A stretch of 64,000 nt of DNA from Ectocarpus siliculosus (lineage: Eukaryota > Sar > Phaeophyceae > Ectocarpales > Ectocarpaceae): the NCBI GenBank assembly GCA_000310025.1, contig FN648602.1:2152-66151 (forward strand), in the 5' to 3' direction. How positions within the stretch are numbered: position 1 is the stretch's first letter; each line of letters begins with the position of its first letter. Both the position numbers and the translations under genes were made by a program. The notes under the pieces are model-generated. The model had not been told where the DNA came from and did no database searches. It was given only the letters and a program-made list of their open reading frames with translations. Shown here one piece after another: positions 34,618 through 46,443 of the stretch.

Positions 34618-35685
34618 CTACGTTGGGTTGCAACCAGAACATGTGCAACGATCGAAAGGGTTCTTCCTATTGTTCGGGTGGTCCGGCTGTCTACGAAGGT
34701 CGTTGGCCACCGAGCAAACCCTTTTCCCATATCTTCCCCCACCATGGTGAAACTCCTTCCAGCGCACCGCGAATGGGTTGTGACCACAGTCTCTGCACGA
34801 TACCACTCGAGGAGACGGAGCTGCTACCGCTGGCGTTGGTACAGGTGGTATGGGATGCCACACCTGTGCCGCGGCAGCCTTCCCCATGCCCGTTCCAAAA
34901 GTAGGAACGACCCCGTGGAGAACGCTGCAAGCTACTGCTGGTACCACGAAGGCTCCGTCCCCCTTCCGAGGCCTAGCAGTTTCCGTCGTCACAGAACTAC
35001 TCCCCCCAATACCTGTCGCGCTGCTGCTTCCCGTGTCTTCTGGGCGGGTTCCTGCAGCACCGACACCGGTGTCACCAACGTCGGTGTCTCCACCAACCCC
35101 ATAATTTACACCGACGTCGATCAGCGACTCGCCATCACTCACGCTGCCTCGCTCATCGCGTTCGTCGTGTTCGGGTCCTCCGGTAGCCGAAGGGGCAGGC
35201 CGTGGTAAAGTTGAACGCCCGTTGTGCACCAGCGGGAAGGAAAACGTTTGTCCCGTTATCGTCATGCCGACAGCTGCCCGCTCCGCCGTGCTTGGCTCTG
35301 AAAGTCGGACGCGATTTTTCTCGTACATCGCTGAAAGACGGTCTTTGTTCTGCTCCACCGTACGCGCGGTGTTGACTTCCTTCCTCGACTCGGTCCACCA
35401 GCTCTGAAGGTCGAAAGGCGCCTTCCGGTTGATCTTCTTGTTGGCATCGCCACTGACTTCCAAGCGCCCGGCCACCTCGTTCCTCTCGATTTCGCCGACG
35501 TCCTCGTTCCACTTTGCCGCAAAGGCATCGAAGTTGATACTTTGGGTACCACGGCGGTGGCCAGCAACCTGCTGCCTTACCTCCGGGGAAACCAAGAACT
35601 GAAAGACCTCGCGATCGAACTTGTCCTTCTCTGCCTGAGTTATGACGGCAGTCGTCATTCGCTCTCCTGGGGTCGCACCTTGCAT
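34618..35685 (-). CDS. Hypothetical companion protein with C-terminal Cys/His-rich motif
   Basis: A single-exon minus-strand frame of about 355 residues from an ATG at 35685 (a second ATG at 35658 is equally likely; the frame stays open further upstream). Residues about 15-140 are charged and helical, with Trp-containing motifs (NFDAFAAKWNEDVGEIER, PFDLQSWWTESRKEV). A long Gly/Ser/Thr/Val/Asp-rich linker follows. The last 60 residues hold CRDCGH, a Trp/His segment, a lone Cys and CTCSGC, which could bind zinc. The gene lies 610 bp downstream of the transposase-exonuclease gene on the same strand, so the two may be partners in one element. I do not recognise the family with certainty. I am moderately sure it is a real gene, because a 388-codon frame with a structured end is unlikely by chance. 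Confidence 0.6.
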   Translation of the reverse strand: MQGATPGERMTTAVITQAEKDKFDREVFQFLVSPEVRQQVAGHRRGTQSINFDAFAAKWNEDVGEIERNEVAGRLEVSGDANKKINRKAPFDLQSWWTESRKEVNTARTVEQNKDRLSAMYEKNRVRLSEPSTAERAAVGMTITGQTFSFPLVHNGRSTLPRPAPSATGGPEHDERDERGSVSDGESLIDVGVNYGVGGDTDVGDTGVGAAGTRPEDTGSSSATGIGGSSSVTTETARPRKGDGAFVVPAVACSVLHGVVPTFGTGMGKAAAAQVWHPIPPVPTPAVAAPSPRVVSCRDCGHNPFAVRWKEFHHGGGRYGKRVCSVANDLRRQPDHPNNRKNPFDRCTCSGCNPT

Positions 35686-35689
35686 CCGA

Positions 35690-36295
35690 GCGAAGAAACT
35701 AGGTCGAACAGAACACGAACCAAAGTAGATCGGGGAGGTTCCAACAGAAGAGCAGAAAATGAGCGTGCGATGTAATCGGTACATAGGTATGAACCTTCCG
35801 CCCCTGGGGGCGAGGGTCGAGACAAGACCTTAGAGTGGAATACCTGGACACTCCATACCGTGACGTTTACTCTCAATGACATGTACGTACGATAATGTGC
35901 TCCAATGGCTTTCGACATTTCCAAAGAAAAACAAAAAATGGTAAGGTAAGAGCACAATTACAAAAAACATTCCGGACGTCAACCCTTCATTTACTAACTC
36001 TGGGTTGCTAATCAAGAATCAAGCGCTTTTTATTCCAGTGGAAGGAAATACCCCCAAAAAAATGGACTCACCGCTCATTTGGAGTGCACCCATCGACAGT
36101 CCCCCACCTCGCCTTGGGTGCATCCCTGCGTTCGTCCTCTTCGGCATCGGCTGCCCCCTCGTCTTCCGATCCATCGCCATCGTCCAAAGGAAATACCTCG
36201 GACAGTCCATCCAACTCCTTGCGCGCTTGCGCAGGGTCCCGCGACATGACGAGGCCGGCGGACTCCCCGGTGTCGCGGAAGTTTGATGAAGATTC
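35690..36295. other. Spacer between the two minus-strand genes
   Basis: About 610 bp, probably holding the end of the transposase-exonuclease transcript and the promoter of the companion gene. I see no other frame with a domain. Confidence 0.45.
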
Positions 36296-39200
36296 CTAGC
36301 CAGGGTACAGAGGCTCGTCGTCGTACCACCCCTTAGTGATGGCTTGGATGTCCTCAACTTCCCAGTGGCTGTAGTAGCCGAGCAGGTCGGGGTCCATACC
36401 CCTATGCAAACCTGCACCCCGAAGCAAGAGAAACAGCAACAGCGGTCACGTTACATTGCATTCATGCAGTCATCCCCAAACCACTCCCGCCGCGGTTGCT
36501 CTACATATTTCAACGCAAAGAAGGTTTGCGCGAGTACTCCTTCGACATACCGGCCATGCGATGGTTCCGCCTGTAGTTGTGTAGCAGCATGGTGAAATGC
36601 GCCATCAGAGCAGAGGCGTGGTAGGATCCCATCAGCAGCCGCAGCAGTTGGTGGAAGTTTTCGATGCGGTTCGTGCCTTTGATTGACCGAATCAAATTTA
36701 GCCCGTCCTTCGTGCGCCCCGTGATCTCGAACAACGTTACAAGGTCTGGGTTTGGGTCATGCAAGCACCCCTTCTCGATGTGGGTGCGGAGCAGCTTCGT
36801 GGCCTTGTGCATGCGGTCCGTGAATAGCGTTTCGCCTGGTCAAGAGAACAATTTACACGCGAAAAACACAAGGAGGACAAGTCGTCATCCTACAGGTAGC
36901 AAAGCGTAAGCAGTCAGACGCTTGACTAGCACACGACTACCGCCAGTGGGTCGATGCAATATAAGCAACAACAGTAGTACCTGTGACGTCACGAACGTTC
37001 TTGAAAGTCTCGACCAGGTTGTCAAATCGCGGTAGGAGAATATCCGGAGAAGGCACTATCCGTGGCACATGTTTCAAGAGGTGACTCGCGTACTTTGCCC
37101 GCATGTCGGAAGCGATCTCCTGGTCGTTCCACGAAGGATTCCGCAGCTTCCATACGCTCCTCACGTCGTCCATGGCTTCCGGACAAGGTATTGCGAAAGT
37201 ATCCCGTGCAGCAGCGCAAAAGGGGCCATATGCCCCGTTATTTTTCGACCCACAGCTGATGAACCGATTCTCCGCATGATACAGGTCAAGCTTGACCAAA
37301 CACTTGCCTAGGGTCCTCGAAGTACCGGCTTTGGCGGCGCTACCGACGACACCCACCCCCACCGTACCAGATGAAGGTGCCGGCTCTCCTGCTCGCCCTC
37401 CAGACCCAGGAGTTGATGTCGAACCAGTTCTGGTGGCACCAGTAGCACCACCACACCCCGCGACGCCCGACGAGGACGCCGACCCTCCCACCTGTTCTTC
37501 AAGCCCAGGTGTCGAAGCCGAACTAGTTGCTGTGGTACCAGCATTTCCACCCCCGACGATGTCGGCGTCAGTCGGCAGTCTGGAGTTAATCTGACCAGGA
37601 AAACAAGCGAAGTGCATGAGGTTTCAGGTGACGGGAAAAGTGTCATTTGAAAGATGAATCGAAAATCATTCTCAGCCCGTGACAGACCATTTTTTGATCA
37701 TGTATATAATCAATGAACAACCTGCACTAAACAACAGTCCTGAGCACCCAACTCACCGCATCCCACAGAACGAGAGCCCCAAGCTCAAGCTCGTCTAGCG
37801 CTTGCACTTGGCCGCCACCCTCGCCAGGGTGAAGCACGAATGCTCCAGGAACGTGCTTCACTGTCAACCTCACCACCATCCGTGTAGCACCCCCCGTTAC
37901 ATGCCCAATCGTCAGGCCAGTGCTTCCCCACGTGCCGTCCTGAGAATATTCTTCGACGGTCCCCTCCGCCACACAACGTGTGTTCGTACTCGTGTACAGG
38001 CGTAGATGGGTGTTGGCAGGGAGCGACAGCACATCCGGTCGGCATTCCGTCAGGATGGGGTCCATTCTCGCCCAAATACGGTAAAAGAGGAGAACACCCG
38101 CATAGGAGTCAAGCCCCGCATACTTCTCCTGCCACAAGACGGTTGGAACACAGCGATATGATTGAGCAATCAGAGACAACCGCATTTGAAGTGCAAGAAA
38201 AGCTGACAAAAAGAGGCAATCAGGAAAAAAAAAAATGGGAGCGCTGTATACAAATTCGACCGATCACGCTCCTCGTACCTGGTCCTTCGTTAAAGTTGTC
38301 TCCCAATTGCTGGTGCGAACTGCGTCCTTCGCCAATCGTCGATGGAGTAGTTCTGCGGTCAGCGCTTGGAGCGAGCGTGCTCCGTTTTTGACGTGGAGAT
38401 GGACTCCTGCAAGCTGGCCAATATCGACCGGCTTAGTACCATGAACACCGTAGCTGTTGAAAAGGTGTGTGAGGTCACCGCGAACCGACACCCCAGCCTA
38501 GTACCGAAGACAGTATAGAGCATAGGGAATAATAAAATCAAGAACAAAACATCGGCAATTGATGGCTCGAACACAAAACAAGACAGGAACAATCTACCTG
38601 CGCCGGGGTCCCTACTCTGGCTGCGTCCACGCCGCCGGTACAAAACCTACGCATTCGTCAAGGCTACCATCAGTTCATCAGCAAACCAAGCTTACCAGCT
38701 GAATGGTGTCGTTGACCAGCAGTTCTTTGAGAGCTGTGGGCAGGATCCCTCGTCGGCGCTCTTCATACTTGAGGTGGAAAAGGACCGTGTAGCCGTCGCG
38801 TGCTGACAACTGTACGAGTGCAACTTGGCGACGAGGCCCGGATGGGCGCACACTCCACTCAATGTCGAATCCGAGCACCGCAGGAGCCGATGCCCGAGCG
38901 CGCCTCAACAGCTGAAGGCAAATTCTGCTGGAGAGCTCGCAGTTCTCGCTGGCCACGCGCACCAATATCGGTGAGGCTCCGGCAGGGAACTCGAGATTTG
39001 GAAGCTGCCGCTCAGCTTCTTCAGCAAAGTATGTTGACAACGCAAAGTCTGGCACATGTTGAGATGCTGGTCCAAGAGTTGACTGGATGATGTTCCCGTC
39101 TCCGCAGCACAAATCCGTCCAATACACCTGCGAAACGCCGGCGAGAACGCAAGATCCTTTGATTGAGTCGTGTTCACAAATTTGAACAAGCGTTCTTAGT

Positions 39201-41565
39201 GGCCATTTCGATACCGGTACCAATAACACTCTCCATACACCCGGCAAGAGATACCGGGGGTTCAGATCACCGACCACGGAACCCGACAGAATCGACGTAC
39301 CTGGATGGGGCGGAATCCCTGAGTCAAGTACCGGTTGGCGAGCGCCTTCAGATGAGGAGCGATCTCGCCCAGAGATGCCACGCCCACTTGCCGTTTGGGG
39401 CGCTATTTGGGGCAATACAGAGATAGCAGAAGGGGTGGTAACCAGGAAGTTGTAATCATGCCACAGACTTTGTGCATGCTGCAGCATCATTAGGTACAGT
39501 GTGGATTCACAAATAATGAGTCAACTAGGTCCAGTGAAAAGCCCCATCGCAGACTCCGAATCGCAGCCCCTCACCTGCATCACCACTTGGCCGTACTCGT
39601 TGATGATGGTGTAAACTCCATGGAAACTTTTTCGTGGCTCACTCTGATGGCCTTCACAACCTTGTGCGATTCGTCACCCGCCAAGTTCGTGCCATCCACT
39701 AACTGCTGTTGCCGGTGGTACCAATGCTCCCTTCCCTCCATCACAATTTCGCACGCACTCTTCAAGATAGCAGCGCTCGGCGGGCGGCCGTTGTATCCGC
39801 CTTGGTCACTGAACGAACCAAATCGCGGGGGCTTCTGTAGCAACTCGTTCTCCTTCGGGACAACAGATGGCTGATTCTGTCTTCTCCTCCTGTCCATGCG
39901 GGCGTAGTATCTGCGTCGAATTCGTTCGGGACAAGGATTAGCATCCAATACTTGCAGTCGGGCGACTTCGAATGGTATTTAGAATGGTTGTCATGCACTC
40001 GCACCTCTCCATACATTTTTATTTGATCAAGACAGCAGTGTACTTGCGGGCGAAATGCTCGCATGCAAACTACCTCCTCACCTTAGCTGCATCTTCATGA
40101 AGTGTTTGATGTGATTCTCTTTCAAATGATCTGCGAGGGTCTTCATCCCGATGGGGCTCACAAGACTCTGCTCGATCCGAGTCACAAGCTTTGTGTCGAG
40201 GGCTGAACGTCGCAGGATCACCGCTGGAAACAACTCCACCAGGTCACGCGGAAGCTGCTTGAGGACGCCTGGGTGCCACGGAGCAAACTTGTAACCGTCG
40301 GCGACTCTACTGCCTGCTTTCCCTTTTCCTTTACCATTGGATTTGTTTTTGCAGCTCTTGCAGGCGTGTTGTTTGCCTATGATGTGGTAGTTGAAGTGCT
40401 CGCCATGGACGGTTCGGCTTTGTGGGTCCCATCCATCACAAACCACCTGCCAGGCGGGGACCCGGGAATCAACGAATATCGGCTTTGATAAACTTGAAAA
40501 GCTGTAAATGTTGCAGCTTGATATGCTATAGATGTTGCAGCAACACTGCTGTTGTAGACCTGCTACGGGTATAGGGGTTAAGTCGCAGACAGCAGCGGCC
40601 CAGTGGACCGTACATGTACGTAAACTACATAGACTATTTTCCGTAGATGCAGACAAGTTTCATCTAACACAGCAGTAAACGCATGAATATGTACAAATAC
40701 TCACATCGCTACAATTGCCGCAGCGCGGGCAAGGGGGCGCCTTGATGGTCTTGTCGAGCAATTCCCAAATGCACACGAACACGGGAGTAAGGTAGTGAGT
40801 CTCGAGGTCCGGCACGGCGGAGAGCAGCGGATCGTCCGGGAAGAACCATGGGGAACCACGATCCAGAGTTCCCGTCACACCCTGCTTTTGGGAGCCATGG
40901 CCCACCCGTTTGCTGATGCTGTCGACCCTCCGCTTCACCGTCCTGATAAACTTGGCCATGGCACTGCTCGGGGGCACATCTTGGAGTTCTTCACATGAAC
41001 CTGCAGCGTGTGCTACTGCTGCTGTTGGCCCTGCTGTTGGCCCTGCTGCTGGCCCTGCTGTGGGAGCTGGTGCAGCTGGAGGCGGAATTCCTCCGCTGCT
41101 AGGCTGCGACGAGGCGGATGCTGCTGCACAATCAGCGGACCCAGAGCGTCCACGCGACTCTCGCCCCGCCGACAGGCTAGCCATTCCCTCCTCAGCATGT
41201 ACATCGCAAAACTTCCTGCTGTCGCTGCTGTCCTCTTGGCTGTGTCTCGGATGCCTGTCGCAGCCGCCGACTGCGCATCTTCCGGTTTGGACAGGGCGTA
41301 CCACCATACCAGGGGCAACCTCGGCAACAGACACCCCACCGGCAACAGACACTCCACCTCGCATACTCCCGCCGTGGACTCCCCCCTCCGGTAATGGCGA
41401 GTTCGCCGTCGGACCATGTTGTCGTGCCCAGGGGTTGGCCATTTGCTGTGGCCCAAGATTGGGCTGTCGCGGTCCCTTAGGTCCAGTCCTCTTCGCATTT
41501 TCTTTCGTTGTCAACGACCCTGGCGGTCGACCTTTCCTCTTCGTGTTGCTTGAACTAGCTGACAT
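36296..41565 (-). CDS. Transposase-like protein with inserted DEDDy 3'-5' exonuclease, ten exons
   Basis: Minus-strand exons: 41565-40705, 40482-40082, 39910-39575, 39402-39301, 39127-38696, 38497-38279, 38128-37757, 37590-36981, 36835-36551, 36411-36296 (TAG). All introns are GT-AG; every junction is in phase except for one base missing inside exon 3. The product is about 1244 residues. Order: AT-hook (KRKGRPPGS, about 9-17); low-complexity linker; FPDDPLL and two CxxC pairs (about 279/282, 328/331), resembling DUF6729; AGDESHK (Asp about 500) and YTIINEYGQV; LKALANRYLTQGF; VYWTDLCC (Asp about 571); an exonuclease with GFDIEW (about 654), VRGDLTHLFNSYG, KYAGLDSYA (about 785-793); a Gly/Ser linker; LDLYHAENRF (Asp about 1009); GTNRIENFHQLLR (Glu about 1170). 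I read the non-exonuclease acidic motifs as a DDE/RNase H-like transposase core: inference. The frame break near 39624-39633 may be a mutation or an assembly error. It may be a mobile or a domesticated gene. Confidence 0.82.
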
Positions 41566-44500
41566 ATCGCGTGTGCAGATGGCATATCGTGTGTGCAGAG
41601 AGGAGCCCCGCGTGTGTGCCGTGGCCTGGCCTTGCGTGTGGTGGTGTGTAACGTCGCTGCGGTCTCTCTGCTGCTGTCTGCTCTGCTCTCAAAGAGCGGC
41701 GGGATTAACCCTACTAACTTGGATTTAGACAAGACGCCAAGTAGGCGCCAAGTTAAATGGAGACAACTGATTGGCGGACGCCAAGTTAAATCTGTCCCGG
41801 TGGCTTTTTTTGCTGCCCAAATTTTCCGAAACTCCGGAACTTGTACAGAGGCGTTTGTCCAAATAGTCTATTTTCGAAAAATCCGGAACGAACCTGGACC
41901 CGAAAATTTGTACCCAGTAGCTTCCAAATTTCCAAATTTTCAAGCATACCGGCGGCATCGGTCCTACAACCCCCAGTCAAGGGTGCCACAGGCCGTACCA
42001 CAAGGGCTAAGCAACAGCAGATCTAGCTGAGATGTTGTCTGGGCTATGGCGGACGGCAGCAAACGTGGTGTGACCCCTGTTGCGGTGTTTTTTTCTCGAC
42101 GGGGCAGCGCGCGCCTGCCTCTGTCCGATCGAGAGGAAATGCTCCTAACGAGGTGCACGTAGCAGCTATCTCACCGCGACAGCAGGGCTGAGCACAGGGG
42201 TGGTCATGTCGATGGTCGTTCATGGCCTTGTTCCCAAGACGCAGCAGGCTGCTGTCGTGCCGCGGCGCCTAAATGGGGACGAGCACACACTTCCGTGCTT
42301 CCTTGCGGACATCTGTAGGCGGCGACACTCTCGAGGATGGAGGTACGCATCGATGAACGAGTACGCGTTCAACTGGAGCAGCTGGCACATACCCTGAGCA
42401 CAAGGACGAGTCTACCAGGCAAGTGGGAAGAGATTGAGGCAGACGGGCATGCCCTGTTCGTCTCCAGTAACCCGTTCGCGCTTTGGTTCCCCGCCCTCTG
42501 CTATTATTCTACTGCTGCTGTGACCCGCTCTTTTTCCTGTCTTGTGTGGTGAACCGATACGCATATCTGCTCTTGTTTATGCATACACCATGCGTGTATC
42601 CTTTGAGTACCCGCCCGCTGTCACGCTGGCTGGAAATGACAACCTCTTCTACTCGAGGCTCAACCTTTGTACAAGTACCTTGGTCCATCAGTTTTTCGGT
42701 GTCTTACTGCTGTAGTTCTTTTAGACTCCATGTATTTCTGTATTCGGTGTTGTTGCTCATCGAACACGGCTGGCTGTGCTGTGCTGTGGCATCGCATCAT
42801 GTGCAGGAACATGCGACGGCATTGGCGCGCTGTCGAAGATTCGTTCGCCTTGCCTACTTGTGGCGGACATGGTCGAGAGCTTCATACTTCGACCTCACAC
42901 CGTACTATTGGCGTTGCGGAGGAGCTGACCTTCGTGTCCCGTGGCACCAACGACGAAACCGTTCTATGCACGCCTAGCAGGCGGACCTACTGCTGCTTGC
43001 TGTGGAGGTATGTGCGGTACATCTACAATCTACACACACATGTGACACCTCTTCAGCCAACTGTTATTAGCGTTTCTGTAAATGAACGCGTGAAATTGCC
43101 CGTAACAGCAGCAAAAGGGTCAGTTGGGTCTGTATTGGCGTGGGCACAGCACCAGCAGTTTCGCAGCGTTCGTTTGCGGCGATGTACTGTAGATTCGGAC
43201 CACGCCACTGGTTGTAGTTCTAGATCTCTCCTGGACTGCTTGTAGCCCGTTGAGTCGACTCCAGAGGCGGAGCTTGCGTTGGAGCTGCAACCTAGGTAGG
43301 GGTGAAAGTAATGCGTATTTCGGCAAACCCTGTGGAGCATTGTCGGAAGGAAGGGGTTTGAAGCAGACAACCAACTTGACTGAGGTGCCCCGTCCGGAAC
43401 CCAATTTGTTTCGCGGTGTTTCGGTACTGGTTTGTGCTGTTTAATTTGACTCGTGGGTTATCTTTCGACCTGAGTCACAAACCCAAAGAAGATGAGAATT
43501 CAATCATGTCTGCAAGGGCTTCAACCCTTCCCTTCCAACGCCTGCACACCACCCTGGACCCACCTACAACAACAGATACCGGCTATTCCCGCGTGTGCCT
43601 CCCGAGACCGCCTTTCGAAAAAAAGGCCGAAAACGCCGTAGCGTTTCCATTCGGGATTTGGTTTAAGTACCTGGTACTACTTTGAGTAACGTATGGTGCA
43701 GGACATGAAGTGGGACGGGGGGTGCTTCCCGAGACGCTACGCTAACTGAAGAGAAACAGTAACAACGAGGTGTCGCCGTCATCCCCCCAACCCTCTTCAC
43801 CCATCCCTTCCCCCAGCCGTGGGCCTCCTGCGAGCATTTCTTTTGTTATTGCGACATTAATTTGTTCGGAACAAATGTTGACAATGCTCCTTTCGTGCGG
43901 TGGGTCCTGGGTTGTGAGTTGGATACATGGCATCAGCTAACCGGAACCCAACTGTTGTGTTGTAATCTTGCCCCTGCGAATTTTGTCGTCATCTAATGCT
44001 TAAGGCGAGCATCCAACGATGCGTTGCCGACTAAACATCAAGAACACTGGCATGGATAAGCGAGCGGGGTCCGGCGAAGTCGACACGCGCATGACGATGA
44101 CGATACTGCTGGACGAACAGCGTGGATACCGTCCGGACACAACCTGGTCCGGGCTAGGAAATGATTTGGTCGGGCGGGCGGGCAATGTTGCGTGGACGTG
44201 CTGCCTCGAGGAGACTGTAGATTTGGGATCGTGGGCAGGGGGTAGAGGAGCCCTCGCTTGGGCTGGGTCGGTGACGGCGGAGGGCGACAGGTGCTTGTGT
44301 ATTTGCTGTGCGGGGGGGGGTGTTGTTGTCTAGGTTGGGACCAAGGGAGTCATCAGCGAGAGGGAGGCCGTGGACGAACGAGGGATTGTTGGGTCGGGTT
44401 GCGCCATTTCGACAAGCACACACTGGCCGCTACACGGACAAGGGCAGCGAGAACGTTTCGGTAGGCGGTCTTCCATTTGGAGTTGATTTTTGTTTGCTGT

Positions 44501-44740
44501 CTTCTTCATGGAGAGGTGCTGTGTAAGGTTTTCTTATGTCTAACACCAGCCCCTATCAAAAACGCTGAAGGAGTACGTGGCAGACAAATATCCCCCTGCG
44601 ATGTGCGCTTGCAGCCTTTGCGCTTGGTGTCTTTGCTTGGTATATTGTTGTTCCTGTTCTCAGTGTGCTGCTGCAAAGCACCGCGTAGAGGTGCTTGCCT
44701 GTACGACGGAGTTGTGACTTGGTGTGCTCTTTCAATAAAT
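41566..44740. other. No recognisable gene
   Basis: The left end should contain the promoter of the transposase-exonuclease gene. At 41720-41790 the block GCGCCAAGTTAAAT and relatives occur twice, and 41810-41950 is rich in CCAAATTT and GGAAC modules. Plus-strand frames at 42337-42552 (charged, helical start) and 43505-43684 could be exons but show no domain. G-rich sequence lies at 44310-44330. Confidence 0.4.
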
Positions 44741-44742
44741 AT

Positions 44743-46443
44743 AAGACTAGGGTTAAGGATTGGCCCCCCGCCCCCCAATGGGGCTGTGGGCCAACGTCCA
44801 GGACGGATGGTGGTGAGTGTCCGGGAGGACGGAAAGAAGAAGAAGGGGAGAGGATTTGTAAGGGCGGGAAGAAGGGACGGTGTTGGGAGAGGCAAGGAAG
44901 TGATGAAGAATTTCGGCACTCGACGAGCGCGCGGTCCCGTCGGGGGTGAAAGGAACATGTCAGTCCGTAGTCTTGTCTATCGGAATCGAAAAGCCGAAAA
45001 ATCGAGGTATACATTATGTACACAACGACGGAGAAGGCCGACGAGGAAGGTATGAAGAGAGGAAATTGCACCCCACGTTCGAACTCGGGGTGAAACCCCC
45101 CGCAAGGATGGAGTGCGAAGGGAACAAAAAAAACCCGGAGACGTCGACGTTTGTTTGCGTCGTGGAGCGATCCTTCTGTATATCGCAGGTACTCACCAAC
45201 GCAAAACGGGGAGGTAAAATACCCATCGTGAAAGTCAAAGCGCAGGTCATAGCTGCATATTACGCATGCGCGGAGAATTTACCACACGGAGACTTATCAA
45301 CAAGAAGTTTGAAGGCCGGCTGAGAAGGTTTGAAGACACAAACACTTACGCGGCGACGATGGCAAGCGCAACGTCAAAACTTCACAACAACAAGAAGAAA
45401 AGTGCATACAAAAAAAGAAAAGGCCGGATGGCGACCTATGGCTCTCTCTCTCAGAATGAAGGGATTCCCACAATTTCCAACAGGTAGTCCACAAGTATCG
45501 AGGAGGACGTCGGGACGGTTTTTAATGTGGAGACAACAACAACAACAACAACGATGAAGGTTGACCCGTCCTGCGTCGTTCAGTGTAGAATGATAAATGC
45601 AAAAGATGTACTGCGTAAAGATCCAGCGGTGTTTTTCGGCAGTGACAAAGAAATATGCGACCACATGCCGCGAAAAAAAATAAAGTTGAGCGGGATACTC
45701 TATTATTCTATAGTAAATAGAACACCGCCTTCTCTGTTGTTGCAGGCAGGTTTGCTTCCACAACCCGGGAACCCAACCCACTCTTGTATTTCGGCCTACA
45801 AGACTCCAATCGACACAAGCACCGGTAGGAGAGTGCGTGGGAGATGCCGTGACAGCACAACTCCACTCTCCTACGACATCTATGTACAGTAGCTGCTGTC
45901 GTTGTAGCACCATGTGGAAGATCTCCGAGGGGTCCTCCTGCGCGGTAACGACAACATGGCGAGAGCTCTACGTGTACGTGTCGTCGACACATGTGGCAGC
46001 CGCGCGACACACGAACGGATGTTTGCATCGCACTGAACTATGCTTCGCCGTGGCAGGAAGTATCCCATCCCGTTAGGTCGCTGCGGTACTTGTAGCACGC
46101 GGACGTCGTTCGGCGTCTAGTCCATACTGCTGTAGCAAAAACACAGCAGCAGTAATCGAGCTATGCATGAAATAGTTTGCTCTGGTTCACTTTTGCCTCC
46201 ACAACCCGAGAATCCCACTGCTGTATCTTGACCTACAAGACTCCAATCAACAAACCAGCACTGGCAGAAGTGCGTGGAAGATGCTGTGACAGCACAACTA
46301 AGTCGACACTCGTACGACTTCCATGTAAAGTCGGCGTCTGGTCCATACTGCTGTAGAAATTCAAAAATCGAGCCATCTTTTTTTTGTTTTTTTCCATACT
46401 AATAACAAGAAATCTATCACGTCACGACGACCATCCTGTAAGT
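44743..46443 (-). repeat. Right arm of long inverted repeat (about 1.7 kb)
   Basis: Reverse complement of 8882-10738, from CTAGGGTTAAGGATTGG at the inner edge to GACGACCATCCTGTAAG at the outer edge. Compared with the left arm it lacks the 394-bp duplication and carries about 230 bp of extra sequence near 45170-45400. The distance between the two outer edges is 37.6 kb. No target-site duplication is visible at the outer edges. Confidence 0.85.

Noticed and set aside
42337-42552. Possible coding exon with a charged helical start
   Set aside because: Looks protein-like for about 50 residues, but I could not join it to any neighbouring exon or domain.
8882-46443. A single giant element of the Polinton or similar type bounded by the long inverted repeat
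   Set aside because: No polymerase, integrase, packaging or capsid-like gene is recognisable in the interior, no target duplication is visible at the outer edges, and the interior is a patchwork of unrelated elements.
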